Made by a program: the position numbers and the translations under genes. DNA of 64,000 nt from an uncultured Schlesneria sp. (lineage in GTDB: Bacteria > Planctomycetota > Planctomycetia > Planctomycetales > Planctomycetaceae): positions 20,958 through 84,957 of the forward strand of contig CAIQIR010000017.1 in NCBI GenBank assembly GCA_903871875.1, in the 5' to 3' direction. This document shows positions 43,528 to 52,061 of the stretch, piece by piece. How positions within the stretch are numbered: position 1 is the first letter of the stretch; every line of letters starts with the position of its first letter. Below the pieces are notes generated by a model. It was not told the DNA's origin. It ran no database searches and saw only the letters and a program-made list of their open reading frames with translations.

Positions 43528-46215
43528 ATGAACGCATCAATTCCCACCGACGCTTTGATTTTGAGCCTGCAAGGACAGGGGCCAGCTCAGATTCCGTCCT
43601 CGATTCGCGTCTACGGTGCGCGGACTCACAACCTGCAAAATATCAATGTCGAGATTCCGCTCGGCCAATTGACCGTCGTGACGGGCGTCAGCGGCAGTGG
43701 CAAAAGTTCGCTGGCGTTCGACACCATTTTTGCAGAAGGACGACACCGCTACCTTTCGTCGGTGTCAATGCGGTCTCGCGAATTGCTGCAGGCCATCGAT
43801 CGGCCGGACGTGGATTTTGTGGATGGACTTCCCCCGGTACTGTGCATCGAGCAGCATGTGCGCGGGCCTCGCAAGCGGGCCACCGTCGCCACGACGTCGG
43901 AAATCTATGACTACCTGCGGCTGCTGTTCGCGCGATTGGGCCAACTGTTTTGTCCCACGTGTCACCAGCCAGTGACCGCCCAGTCCCGCACGGCCATCGT
44001 CGAACAGGCGTTGCGATTTCAGGCCGGCCAGAAGGTCGTTGTACTGGCACCGCTGATTCGGGCTCGCGCCGGTTCGCATGCCGATGTGTTCGCGAGGATC
44101 GTCAAGGACGGTTATGTCCGAGCTCGTGTCGATGGTGAAATGGTCGATGCCGCCAATCCCCCGGAACTCGCGAAATCGAAACCGCATGACATCGAGATTG
44201 TCGTCGATCGATTGATTTTGAAAGCCGGCATTCGCAGCCGCTTGGAAGAATCGATCGAACTGGCACTGCAACTGGGCCAGGGGCAATGTCTGCTCAGCCA
44301 TGACGTCGACGGAGTCTGGCATGATCGGCTCTACAGCAGCCGGCTGGCGTGTACGACATGCGGTACCAGTTACCCGACACTGGAACCACGGTCATTCAGC
44401 TTCAATAGTCCTGCGGGGGCGTGTCCGGCATGTCACGGCCTGGGCGCGACAACCGATGCGAATGAAGTGGAACATCCGTGCGAGGCGTGCCAGGGAACTC
44501 GGTTGGGGCCGATCGCGCGCGCGGTGCAGATTGATGGGACGAGCATCACAGACTTCTGTGCCCTGTTACCCTCCGAAGCAGCCGCGAGGGTGAATCGTTG
44601 GTCCACTTATTTCGCAGGTCAATCAAACGATCTTCCAGCGGTCGCGGCCGCTCGTGTGACGGAGGGGACTGCCGACACCGTGTCGGCGCCACGAGAAACC
44701 ACCTCGCAGCACATCCTGCCCGAGATCGCCAACCGACTGCGGTTCTTGATTGACGTGGGCTTGGATTACATCACTCTGGACCGCAGCTGTGAATCGATGT
44801 CGGCCGGTGAGTTTCAACGGACACGACTGGCGGCCTGCCTGGGCAGTGAGTTAACCGAGGTCTGCTATATCCTTGATGAACCGACAACCGGCCTGCATCC
44901 TCGCGAAACACAGCGGCTGTTGCGGACGCTGTTTCGCTTGCGCGATGAAGGCAATACCCTGCTGCTGGTGGAGCATGATCTGGATGTGATTCGCGCGGCC
45001 GACCATGTGATTGACCTGGGCCCCGGCGCGGGACTGCTCGGAGGTCAGGTACTGGCTACCGGAACTCCCGATGAGTTGACCCGCGATCCGGCTTCCATCA
45101 CCGGTCCGTTTTTGCTGGCGGCACGTCAAAGCGAAAGCGAGCATCGATCGGTCAATACCGTCGTGCCAGCGGGTTCGTCTCGCGCCGACGCACAAACAAC
45201 CGCTGTTCATCAAGCGGGCGCACCAACGGCGGTTCGCCTCACGGGGGCGACGCTGCACAACTTGAAGGAAGTCTCGTTCGAGTTGCCGCTGAAATCGATC
45301 GTCTGCGTGAGCGGCGTCAGTGGATCAGGAAAAACGTCACTCATCATCCAGACGCTGGTTCCCGCGCTGCGACAAGCCCTGGGCGAACGCGTGCCAGCCG
45401 GTGGCCCCTTTCGCGAATTGACCGGCGCCGAGGCCTTCTCGAAATTGGTGCGAGTCGATCAATCGCCGCTCGGACGTTCGGCCCGTTCGAGCCCCGCGAC
45501 GTACTCGGGCTTGTGGGATGAAGTTCGCCAGGTCTTTGCTCGGACCAAGGAATCGCGGTTACGGGGTTTCACAGCGAGAAGTTTTAGCCTGGGGGTTCCC
45601 GAAGCGAGATGTCCTGGCTGTGCCGGCCGAGGCCATTTGCCGGTCGATGAACATCGGTTTGCCGATTGGGATGTTCGCTGTCCCGAATGCGATGGCCGAC
45701 GGTTCGCTCCGGCCATTTTGTCAGTTCGCTACCGGAATCAGACTGTGGCCGACGTGCTGGAGATGAGCTTGTCAGCCGCGGCGGAATTCTTTCAAAACTT
45801 TCCGCGACTGGCGAAGACGCTCAACGTTCTGAACGATCTGGGATTGGGCTACTTGAAGCTGGGACAATCCGCCACGACTCTTTCCGGCGGCGAGGCTCAG
45901 CGAATCAAGTTAGGCACGGAACTCGCAAAATCAGCCGGAATGAATGGATCAACATTGTTTGTGCTGGACGAACCAACATCGGGCCTGCATTCGGCCGACG
46001 TTCAGCAACTGGCCCGCGTGTTGCGACAACTGGTCCGCGAAGGACATTCGGTCCTGGTGATCGAACATCATCCGGAGCTGATCGCCGCCGCCGACTGGAT
46101 CGTCGAGATGGGTCCCGGTGCGGGGGCCGAGGGTGGCACGATCGTCTCGACCCGAAAAGTCGACGCGGTCGGATCGCGACCCAAATTCGAATCGCCTTCG
46201 CCAAAGCGAACATGA
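43528..46215 (+). CDS. UvrA-family ABC ATPase paralogue lacking the insertion domain
   Basis: An 895-residue protein with two UvrA ABC modules. The first has Walker A GVSGSGKS (53-60), the region corresponding to the UvrB-binding domain (about 140-270), the signature SAGEFQRTRLA and Walker B YILDEPTTGLHP. The second has Walker A near 594, a zinc finger CPGC...CPEC, the LSGGEAQR signature and VLDEPTSGLHS. At the first zinc finger, CPAC...CEAC are only about 14 residues apart (about 299-323), whereas canonical UvrA has about 100 residues (the insertion domain) there. DNA binding and UvrB contact would therefore differ. It could be a drug- or damage-specific paralogue. No uvrB or uvrC is nearby. 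Confidence 0.9.
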   Translation: MNASIPTDALILSLQGQGPAQIPSSIRVYGARTHNLQNINVEIPLGQLTVVTGVSGSGKSSLAFDTIFAEGRHRYLSSVSMRSRELLQAIDRPDVDFVDGLPPVLCIEQHVRGPRKRATVATTSEIYDYLRLLFARLGQLFCPTCHQPVTAQSRTAIVEQALRFQAGQKVVVLAPLIRARAGSHADVFARIVKDGYVRARVDGEMVDAANPPELAKSKPHDIEIVVDRLILKAGIRSRLEESIELALQLGQGQCLLSHDVDGVWHDRLYSSRLACTTCGTSYPTLEPRSFSFNSPAGACPACHGLGATTDANEVEHPCEACQGTRLGPIARAVQIDGTSITDFCALLPSEAAARVNRWSTYFAGQSNDLPAVAAARVTEGTADTVSAPRETTSQHILPEIANRLRFLIDVGLDYITLDRSCESMSAGEFQRTRLAACLGSELTEVCYILDEPTTGLHPRETQRLLRTLFRLRDEGNTLLLVEHDLDVIRAADHVIDLGPGAGLLGGQVLATGTPDELTRDPASITGPFLLAARQSESEHRSVNTVVPAGSSRADAQTTAVHQAGAPTAVRLTGATLHNLKEVSFELPLKSIVCVSGVSGSGKTSLIIQTLVPALRQALGERVPAGGPFRELTGAEAFSKLVRVDQSPLGRSARSSPATYSGLWDEVRQVFARTKESRLRGFTARSFSLGVPEARCPGCAGRGHLPVDEHRFADWDVRCPECDGRRFAPAILSVRYRNQTVADVLEMSLSAAAEFFQNFPRLAKTLNVLNDLGLGYLKLGQSATTLSGGEAQRIKLGTELAKSAGMNGSTLFVLDEPTSGLHSADVQQLARVLRQLVREGHSVLVIEHHPELIAAADWIVEMGPGAGAEGGTIVSTRKVDAVGSRPKFESPSPKRT

Positions 46216-46473
46216 CGACTTACCAGCGGAACAGGATTCGGCCAGACACATTGCCCACGACGTTTTTCACGGGCAGACGGTACGACCGCACCGATCTCAT
46301 CGTGGACCGTTCAAACGGCGACAATTGCCTGACATTGCCGGTTGCTATCTGCCGATTCTGAGTGCGGTAACGAACTCGTAAGTGGCAATAGGAATGCCCG
46401 GTGGCTATCTCGATACGGACGCAACGGATTGCACTTAATGGAAGTCTTTTGCGCCGAGCAAGGTAGCCCGTCA

Positions 46474-46803
46474 ATGCTCATTTTTCGAAAGTTACCAGTG
46501 CTGGCACTGATCGCTGCTGGTTTTGTTTGTGGATGTGTGGCTTCACCTTCGCGTGAATCCGAAAGCCAATTTTACCAAAGCGGGCCCGGCAGTTCGCGGC
46601 CCCCGGTTCCGACCGCACAATGGCATGAAGTCCCCATTTTAGAAACTCCACCGCCGTATCAAGGCGAAGCGTCGGAACCGCTTCCGCCGTCGCCGAACCC
46701 TGCTCCAACTCCCGAAGCAAACCGGCTGGTGCCCTCGATCAGAGCCCGCACGATTTCGGCCGTTCGATCTGCTGATCCGAAAATGAAGAACCTGTTCGAC
46801 TGA
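46474..46803 (+). CDS. small lipoprotein
   Basis: From the ATG at 46474 the product is 109 residues, with AAGG a little upstream. It begins MLIFRKLPVLALIAAGFVCG, a signal with basic residues, a hydrophobic core and a cysteine pair VCGC that can serve as a lipobox. The mature part is short and Pro/Ser-rich (SEPLPPSPNPAPTPEAN), with no recognised domain. It would be anchored to a membrane by a lipid on the cysteine. A strong terminator lies about 85 bases downstream, so it is probably monocistronic. Function unknown. Confidence 0.65.
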   Translation: MLIFRKLPVLALIAAGFVCGCVASPSRESESQFYQSGPGSSRPPVPTAQWHEVPILETPPPYQGEASEPLPPSPNPAPTPEANRLVPSIRARTISAVRSADPKMKNLFD

Positions 46804-46886
46804 TTCTGACGACCAGTCAGCAGTCAAAAAACAATCGCTGGAACCCAGACGCCAAACAACCTTGTGACCACCTCAATGTTCCAGCG

Positions 46887-46922
46887 CGAGCCGGACGGAT
46901 TAAAAACCGTCCGGCTCGTTTT
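46887..46922 (+). terminator. intrinsic terminator
   Basis: A perfect 12-base stem, CGAGCCGGACGG (46887-46898) with CCGTCCGGCTCG (46907-46918), around the loop ATTAAAAA and followed by TTTTATT. It ends the lipoprotein gene, before the convergent spermidine-synthase-like gene. Confidence 0.92.
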
Positions 46923-47003
46923 ATTGGTGTCGAGGGCGGTGGCCTGATGCGGCCAACGAATGCCCCAAGAGATCGTTTGACGGTAGTCGAGTGGCGACCG
47001 CGA

Positions 47004-49934
47004 TCACTCTTGGGAATCGAAAACCGGCACCAGCAGATTGTCGACCGGGGCGAAATCGTCGGTCAAGATCTGACCTTCGGCCAGCGCGATCACAGCGCGC
47101 ATTTGTCCGCTCAACGTCGGCTCGCTGGAACCAGGCAAGGTCTCCATGGACGCAAAGGGACCGCCCCGCCAATCGCCTGTGTCGTCCAGCGAATTTAAAT
47201 CGAGCGGCCCGCGTGAGCAGACCATCACAAACGTGTCTCGCTGATCGTCCGGATGTTGACTTGAGGTGCAGAACAGATAGACGCAGGGAAAGACCCGGGC
47301 CGCCGTCGCGACGTACCGTCCCATAAATCGACCGGGACCTCGCCTTCGCGATTTGGCCGCGGCCTTGTTCACGGCATCCACCCATTCGGCATTCCGCGGA
47401 TCGAGATTGATCAGCTTGATCGCGGCATCTTCCGACACGAGCCCGCGAAAACCCAGCACATATTTATTGCCCTGCACCCGATACACTTCGACGGATTCGA
47501 ACGGTTCCGACAAGGGGATCCAATTCCCCACCGCAGTTTCCGGAATGGTCAATTCCGCCGGCAGTGCAACACCGATCGGCTGCTTTTGCTTGGCCAGCAC
47601 CTCCAGTTGTTCGATCGCTTTGCGCCAGTCCTGACGTTCGGCATCGACATTGATTTCTGGCTGGAAACCTTTGCTCAGATCCAGTTGCGTGGGCGGCTTG
47701 ATGTCGGGCCATTTGACGTTCGTCAGCCGGATCGTGTCCGGCGGCGAGATGGTGCGTGAGATGCTCAGTCGATAACGGTTGGTTAGTAGCTCCATGACCT
47801 CCAGCGGAGCGAACGCGGAAGCGGCGGGCACGACTTTGTCCCGTCGCGCATCGCCCGTTAACACACCACGAGGTAAGCGACCGGCGTATTCGACTTCGGC
47901 CCGACCAACGACCTGACCGGGGTACTCGGTGCGTGGATAGATGTCGATAATGTTGGCTTGAAAGACACCGCGTTCACTGAGCAAATCGTAGGTCTTTTGC
48001 AAAAACTCGAACGTCGTCAGGTGCCATGGAATGCTGAAGTCATTGAAGGCATCGGCATAGACGAAGTCGTATTCGATCGGCGGTTCTTGTCGGTCTTTGC
48101 GTCTGGAGTTCTCACGCAATTGGTCGTCGACAAAGTTACGTGCGTCGCCGATGGTCGTCTGAATGAGTTCCTCTTGCTCAGCAGTCAGCCCCAATTGAGT
48201 CGTCACCGCTTTGTGAACAGCAGGATCCAATTCAGCGACATCGATCCGCACGCTGCCCGGAAATTCGTGCAAAAACCAGCGAGGAAAAATGTACCCGCCC
48301 CCCCCGTAGAAGCAGGCCGACATGCGCCGTGCACCGCGGCGAAGGCCATCGACTTGCTGATACCACACACCCGAAGTGGTGTTGACGATCAACCGCTTGC
48401 GAATTTCATTCGAGATGGGCTGATAGGCAATCAGCACCTGCAGCGATTGGTCGAACCTCAGAAAATCGGCGAACTCATCCGGGATGACGACACCCTCCGG
48501 AAGTTGCGCGAGGCTGACAGCGGAAAATCCGCCCCAATCCGGTTTGTTCGTTTCCAGCTGCAGCTGTTCCAGGGCCGACCAATAGGGTGCATCGGGAGAA
48601 ATCGCCAGCAGTTGGACGAAGGTCTCGTTAGTGGGACGTTCGATCCGCAACGTGGCGGTCTCGCCATCCAGAAAGACATCCTTGGGCAGGTTGTCGGCGG
48701 TGACGGTGATCCCCATCGGTTCAGCCAGCGACAAACTCAAGGGTTCGAACGACGACGTCCAGGCGACTTTCTTCGTGACGGCGGCATAGACTTTCTCGTA
48801 ATGGTAATGCAACGATGTCGGATCATCGGGGTCATAATAGCTGTGAATCAGCTTATCGAGCCTGAGCGATTGAACGACCTTGCCATCGACCGTTGACTCA
48901 TCAACACCGATGTCGGAATAGTTGCTTTCGTCGTGATACGCTCGCAAAGGGTCGTCGCGCAACCTCAGGATCAAACCCACTTCGTGCAGCTTGTCACCCA
49001 GCTTGCGGCCAAACGTGATGAATTTGTCCCGCGTAATGGCCGAGCCCCGTTCCGATTGGGCCACAGAGACACAATTGGCGGCGACGTTTCCCGCCGCCGC
49101 CAATACCTCGGATTTGGAATTGGCCGCGAGCATCATCCAGCCCAGAAGTTGCAGCCATCCCAACACGACGGCCGTCCGAAACACGACACGCGATCCGACA
49201 ACGATCACCGCAAGCATCGCCAATGTCGCGGACGTCATCCCTACGATCGAACGGGTGCCCCACACATCGATCAGATAAAATCCGGTAAGGAACGTGCCGA
49301 CAATCGACCCCAATGCACCCCACGCATAAACATTCCCGACCGTCGAACCTGTCTTGAAACTTCGATCGAGCGCCATGCTCGCCACCAGGGGCGAGGTCGT
49401 TCCCAGCGCGAGCGCCGGAAGGAGAAAAATCGCCGCGACCAATGTCACGACCCACTGCGGCCAACTGAGCGATTCGGGCCGAGGTATCGACGAGACCAAT
49501 TGGTCCAGCCAGAGAACGCTGCCACACGAGATGCTGGCTAACAGATACATCCAGGCCAGCGAACGACCGCGGTCGTACCTGTCGGCCAACCAGCCGCCTA
49601 GCCAATTCCCCAGCGTGATCCCAGCCAGGACAACTCCGATCACCGACGTCCACGTATACAGCGACGAACCGACATGTTTGGCAATCAGCCGAGACGCCGT
49701 CAGTTCCAGCGTCATCACGCAGACGCTGGTCAGAAACACCAACGCGTTATAGCCCACCAATGTTCCTGTGGCGGGTCGCCTGGATCTGCCGGATTTCTTG
49801 GCAGGGAAGCCGGTGATCACCGGTGGCGGCGGCTGGATCCCTTCTGGAGCAAGCGGCGACTCCTTGGACAGTCGATAAGTGCTTTGCTCGTCGTCGGCGG
49901 GAACGACCCCTTCGGACTTCTGCGGCGGACTCAT
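47004..49934 (-). CDS. spermidine synthase-like fused membrane protein with a large insert
   Basis: A 976-residue protein. A Pro/Ser-rich N-terminus (about 1-57) precedes a block of eight or so membrane helices (about 58-280) that starts YNALVFLTSVCVMTLELTAS. A spermidine-synthase fold follows: DDPTSLHYHYEKVYAAV, then MSACFYGGGGYIFPRWFLHE with the acidic DVAELDPAVHKAV, and later EYDFVYADAFNDFSIPWHL. Between the first and second of these there is an extra stretch of about 150 residues (about 435-585) not usual in the family. The C-terminal 200 residues have no recognisable domain. It is probably a membrane-bound aminopropyl- or methyltransferase-like enzyme, with the substrate unknown. No polyamine gene lies nearby. 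Confidence 0.85.
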   Translation of the reverse strand: MSPPQKSEGVVPADDEQSTYRLSKESPLAPEGIQPPPPVITGFPAKKSGRSRRPATGTLVGYNALVFLTSVCVMTLELTASRLIAKHVGSSLYTWTSVIGVVLAGITLGNWLGGWLADRYDRGRSLAWMYLLASISCGSVLWLDQLVSSIPRPESLSWPQWVVTLVAAIFLLPALALGTTSPLVASMALDRSFKTGSTVGNVYAWGALGSIVGTFLTGFYLIDVWGTRSIVGMTSATLAMLAVIVVGSRVVFRTAVVLGWLQLLGWMMLAANSKSEVLAAAGNVAANCVSVAQSERGSAITRDKFITFGRKLGDKLHEVGLILRLRDDPLRAYHDESNYSDIGVDESTVDGKVVQSLRLDKLIHSYYDPDDPTSLHYHYEKVYAAVTKKVAWTSSFEPLSLSLAEPMGITVTADNLPKDVFLDGETATLRIERPTNETFVQLLAISPDAPYWSALEQLQLETNKPDWGGFSAVSLAQLPEGVVIPDEFADFLRFDQSLQVLIAYQPISNEIRKRLIVNTTSGVWYQQVDGLRRGARRMSACFYGGGGYIFPRWFLHEFPGSVRIDVAELDPAVHKAVTTQLGLTAEQEELIQTTIGDARNFVDDQLRENSRRKDRQEPPIEYDFVYADAFNDFSIPWHLTTFEFLQKTYDLLSERGVFQANIIDIYPRTEYPGQVVGRAEVEYAGRLPRGVLTGDARRDKVVPAASAFAPLEVMELLTNRYRLSISRTISPPDTIRLTNVKWPDIKPPTQLDLSKGFQPEINVDAERQDWRKAIEQLEVLAKQKQPIGVALPAELTIPETAVGNWIPLSEPFESVEVYRVQGNKYVLGFRGLVSEDAAIKLINLDPRNAEWVDAVNKAAAKSRRRGPGRFMGRYVATAARVFPCVYLFCTSSQHPDDQRDTFVMVCSRGPLDLNSLDDTGDWRGGPFASMETLPGSSEPTLSGQMRAVIALAEGQILTDDFAPVDNLLVPVFDSQE

Positions 49935-50064
49935 GGCGACGGTGTCCCGATAAAATGATGAGCGATACGACGTATCAAAACATCATAGACGGGCGCGATG
50001 GGAAGTCGCAAAGTCGCAGCTCAATCAGATGAAAGGGCTGCTCACGCGACACGGCGGTTGTGAT

Positions 50065-50361
50065 TCACGAGACAACCGACGAGGGCTCAATCGAATTGTC
50101 GTGCTGAGCGGTGCTGCCAATTCGTTGAATGCGCAGTCCCATTTTGGATCCCGATTTGACCGCCTGACCTGCACCAACAGTGTTGTCACCCAGACACACT
50201 GCGAGAGGAGACAGGGCCGATTCGTCAAACAGAACCACCGTACCGGGAACCCACGCCAGGAACTGGTCCAGGGTCATCGATTGACGGCAGATGCGAGCCG
50301 AGATTCGCACGGGAAGCTGCTGCAGACGATCCATCTGGCTCATCGAGTTCTGATCGTCCAT
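50065..50361 (-). CDS. FliN/SpoA-domain flagellar motor switch-like protein
   Basis: A 98-residue protein whose centre reads LPVRISARICRQSMTLDQFL and then AWVPGTVVLFD, the SpoA (FliM/FliN C-terminal) domain. FliN-type proteins form the flagellar switch C-ring, and the same fold is used in type III secretion. The ATG at 50361 follows GAGGGAG. There is no fliM, fliG or other flagellar gene in the window, so it is an orphan copy. A short N-terminus before the SpoA domain, with no FliM-like part, favours FliN. Role in motility is inferred only. Confidence 0.85.
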   Translation of the reverse strand: MDDQNSMSQMDRLQQLPVRISARICRQSMTLDQFLAWVPGTVVLFDESALSPLAVCLGDNTVGAGQAVKSGSKMGLRIQRIGSTAQHDNSIEPSSVVS

Positions 50362-50861
50362 GGAGCTCCCTCAATACCGCTGCTCGAATACAAAGCCGTT
50401 GCTCACAGCCGAAAAGACTCTGCTTGTCATTCATGGAGATCGGATTTCGAGAGACATAGACTTCGACAAAACTCCACAATCTGATTCCGTGCCTTGTGTC
50501 GTTCGCCGGACTGAATAAGATTCACCGCCTGTTAAAAGATGAATCACGCGATGACATAACCTATTTCAAAAAAAGGATTTCAGCCCGAAAGCTGTCTCAG
50601 TACCCAGTGAAAAAACGGTGCGACCGGCTCCTGCAAACACCCCAAAACGGGCAGGGAACGCAATCACGCCAATCCACCACCTCCCCCCCACGTCACGCTG
50701 TCTAAGATTTCGAGACCGATCTGACTGGAACTTCAGATCCTTGCGATCAACTAGACTGCTGGCGAAAACAGCCTCGGAGGGAATCCTCTTTCATCGAACT
50801 CCGGGCTCGTGTTGTCAGAATTTGGGCTTGGGATTTGAGCTTCAGAAGGAAACAGTGATCG
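50362..50861. other. divergent intergenic region
   Basis: About 500 bases between the FliN-like gene and the pseudouridine synthase gene. Small open frames are present on both strands but none has a family match or ribosome site. A-runs (CAAAAAAAGG near 50568) and C-runs are present. I see no repeat or clear terminator. Confidence 0.4.
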
Positions 50862-51839
50862 ATGCATTCGGCAACGCTCGTCGTTGAAAGTTATTTGTCG
50901 GGATGCCGCGTCGACACCTTCCTCGCGAAGCATTTTCGCAGCTACACACCTTGGCGCATGCACCGAATGGTTCGTGCGGGTCAAGTGACGGTTGAGGGCC
51001 AGGTGGCGGCACCCGATCGGCGAGTCTTCACCAATGAAGAGGTCACCGTTCGTTTGCTCGAGCCTCCCGACAACCTGATGCCGGCCGAAGAAATCTCCTT
51101 CGGCGTCGTCTTCGAAGATCAATGGCTGCTGATCGTCAACAAACCGGCAGGGTTAATCGTGCATCCGACCGGACAGAATCCGTCGGGAACACTGACGAAT
51201 GCAGTCCAGCATTATCTGGATCGGAACTCGGCATTTCCGGGCGCTTCGAAACCGGGTGTCGTCCATCGTCTTGATCGTGATACCAGCGGTGTGGTTGCGT
51301 TAGCCAAGGATCATCTATCGCATCGGTTGCTCTCGATGCAGTTTCAACGCGAACGCATCGCGAAATCCTACCTGGCCATTGTCGACGGCGTCTTGAAAAC
51401 CGATACCGGGACGATCGATTTACCGATTGGCCGGGCCCGCAGCGGGTCGAGTGCCCTGATGTCCTGCCAGGCCGATGCGATTGATGCAAAGCCGTCGAAG
51501 ACGAACTATGAAGTTGTCGAACGATTCTCGCGACATACGTTGATCAAGGCCAAGCCACGTACCGGTCGCCTGCATCAGATTCGCGTCCACTTTGCGACCA
51601 TTGGGCATCCGGTCGTCGGCGATGATTTCTATGCCCTCTTGGGTGAATTGAAACCTGACCGCGAGCGATCCAAGCCGGGTGAGCCTGCGTTGGCACCCAT
51701 TTCACCCTACATCGGGCGACAGGCGTTGCATGCCTTGGAATTGTCCTTCGCGCATCCGATGACCACCGAATGGCACACGTTTTCGGCCCCGCTTCCCGAC
51801 GACATGGAACAGGCAATCGAACTCGTCCGAGCCATCTGA
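50862..51839 (+). CDS. RluA-family 23S rRNA/tRNA pseudouridine synthase
   Basis: A 325-residue protein, normal for RluC/RluD-type enzymes. The N-terminal S4-like RNA-binding domain (about 12-75) begins GCRVDTFLAKHF. The catalytic motif HRLDRDTSG (135-143) supplies D138, which attacks the uridine. Other family stretches are NKPAGLIVHPTG, and GRLHQIRVHFATIGHPVVGD near the C-terminus. It isomerises specific uridines in large-subunit rRNA or tRNA; the site is not fixed by sequence. AAGGA lies upstream of the ATG. A hairpin without a T-run lies about 105 bases after the stop. Confidence 0.94.
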   Translation: MHSATLVVESYLSGCRVDTFLAKHFRSYTPWRMHRMVRAGQVTVEGQVAAPDRRVFTNEEVTVRLLEPPDNLMPAEEISFGVVFEDQWLLIVNKPAGLIVHPTGQNPSGTLTNAVQHYLDRNSAFPGASKPGVVHRLDRDTSGVVALAKDHLSHRLLSMQFQRERIAKSYLAIVDGVLKTDTGTIDLPIGRARSGSSALMSCQADAIDAKPSKTNYEVVERFSRHTLIKAKPRTGRLHQIRVHFATIGHPVVGDDFYALLGELKPDRERSKPGEPALAPISPYIGRQALHALELSFAHPMTTEWHTFSAPLPDDMEQAIELVRAI

Positions 51840-51943
51840 GCCAACGAACTATTGGCCTGATCAGCAGGCTTGCGAATGCCGACTGAGCTCATCGCGTTAT
51901 CAGAGAATTTCGTCTGGAACGGCCCTTTGACCTGAAATGCCAA

Positions 51944-51971
51944 CAGTCCGAGATGTTTCCATCTCGGACTG
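51944..51971. terminator. hairpin between convergent genes
   Basis: CAGTCCGAGATG (51944-51955) and CATCTCGGACTG (51960-51971) form a perfect 12-base stem around TTTC, between the RluA-type gene and the convergent glutamine synthetase gene. No T-run follows on either strand. Confidence 0.55.
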
Positions 51972-52061
51972 CTGGTAAATCGACATCTTCACTTCACATC
52001 CAACGCATCTGAGGCTTCCTTGCGGGAATGACCCTCATCGCGCGTCAGCCGCTGATGGCGG

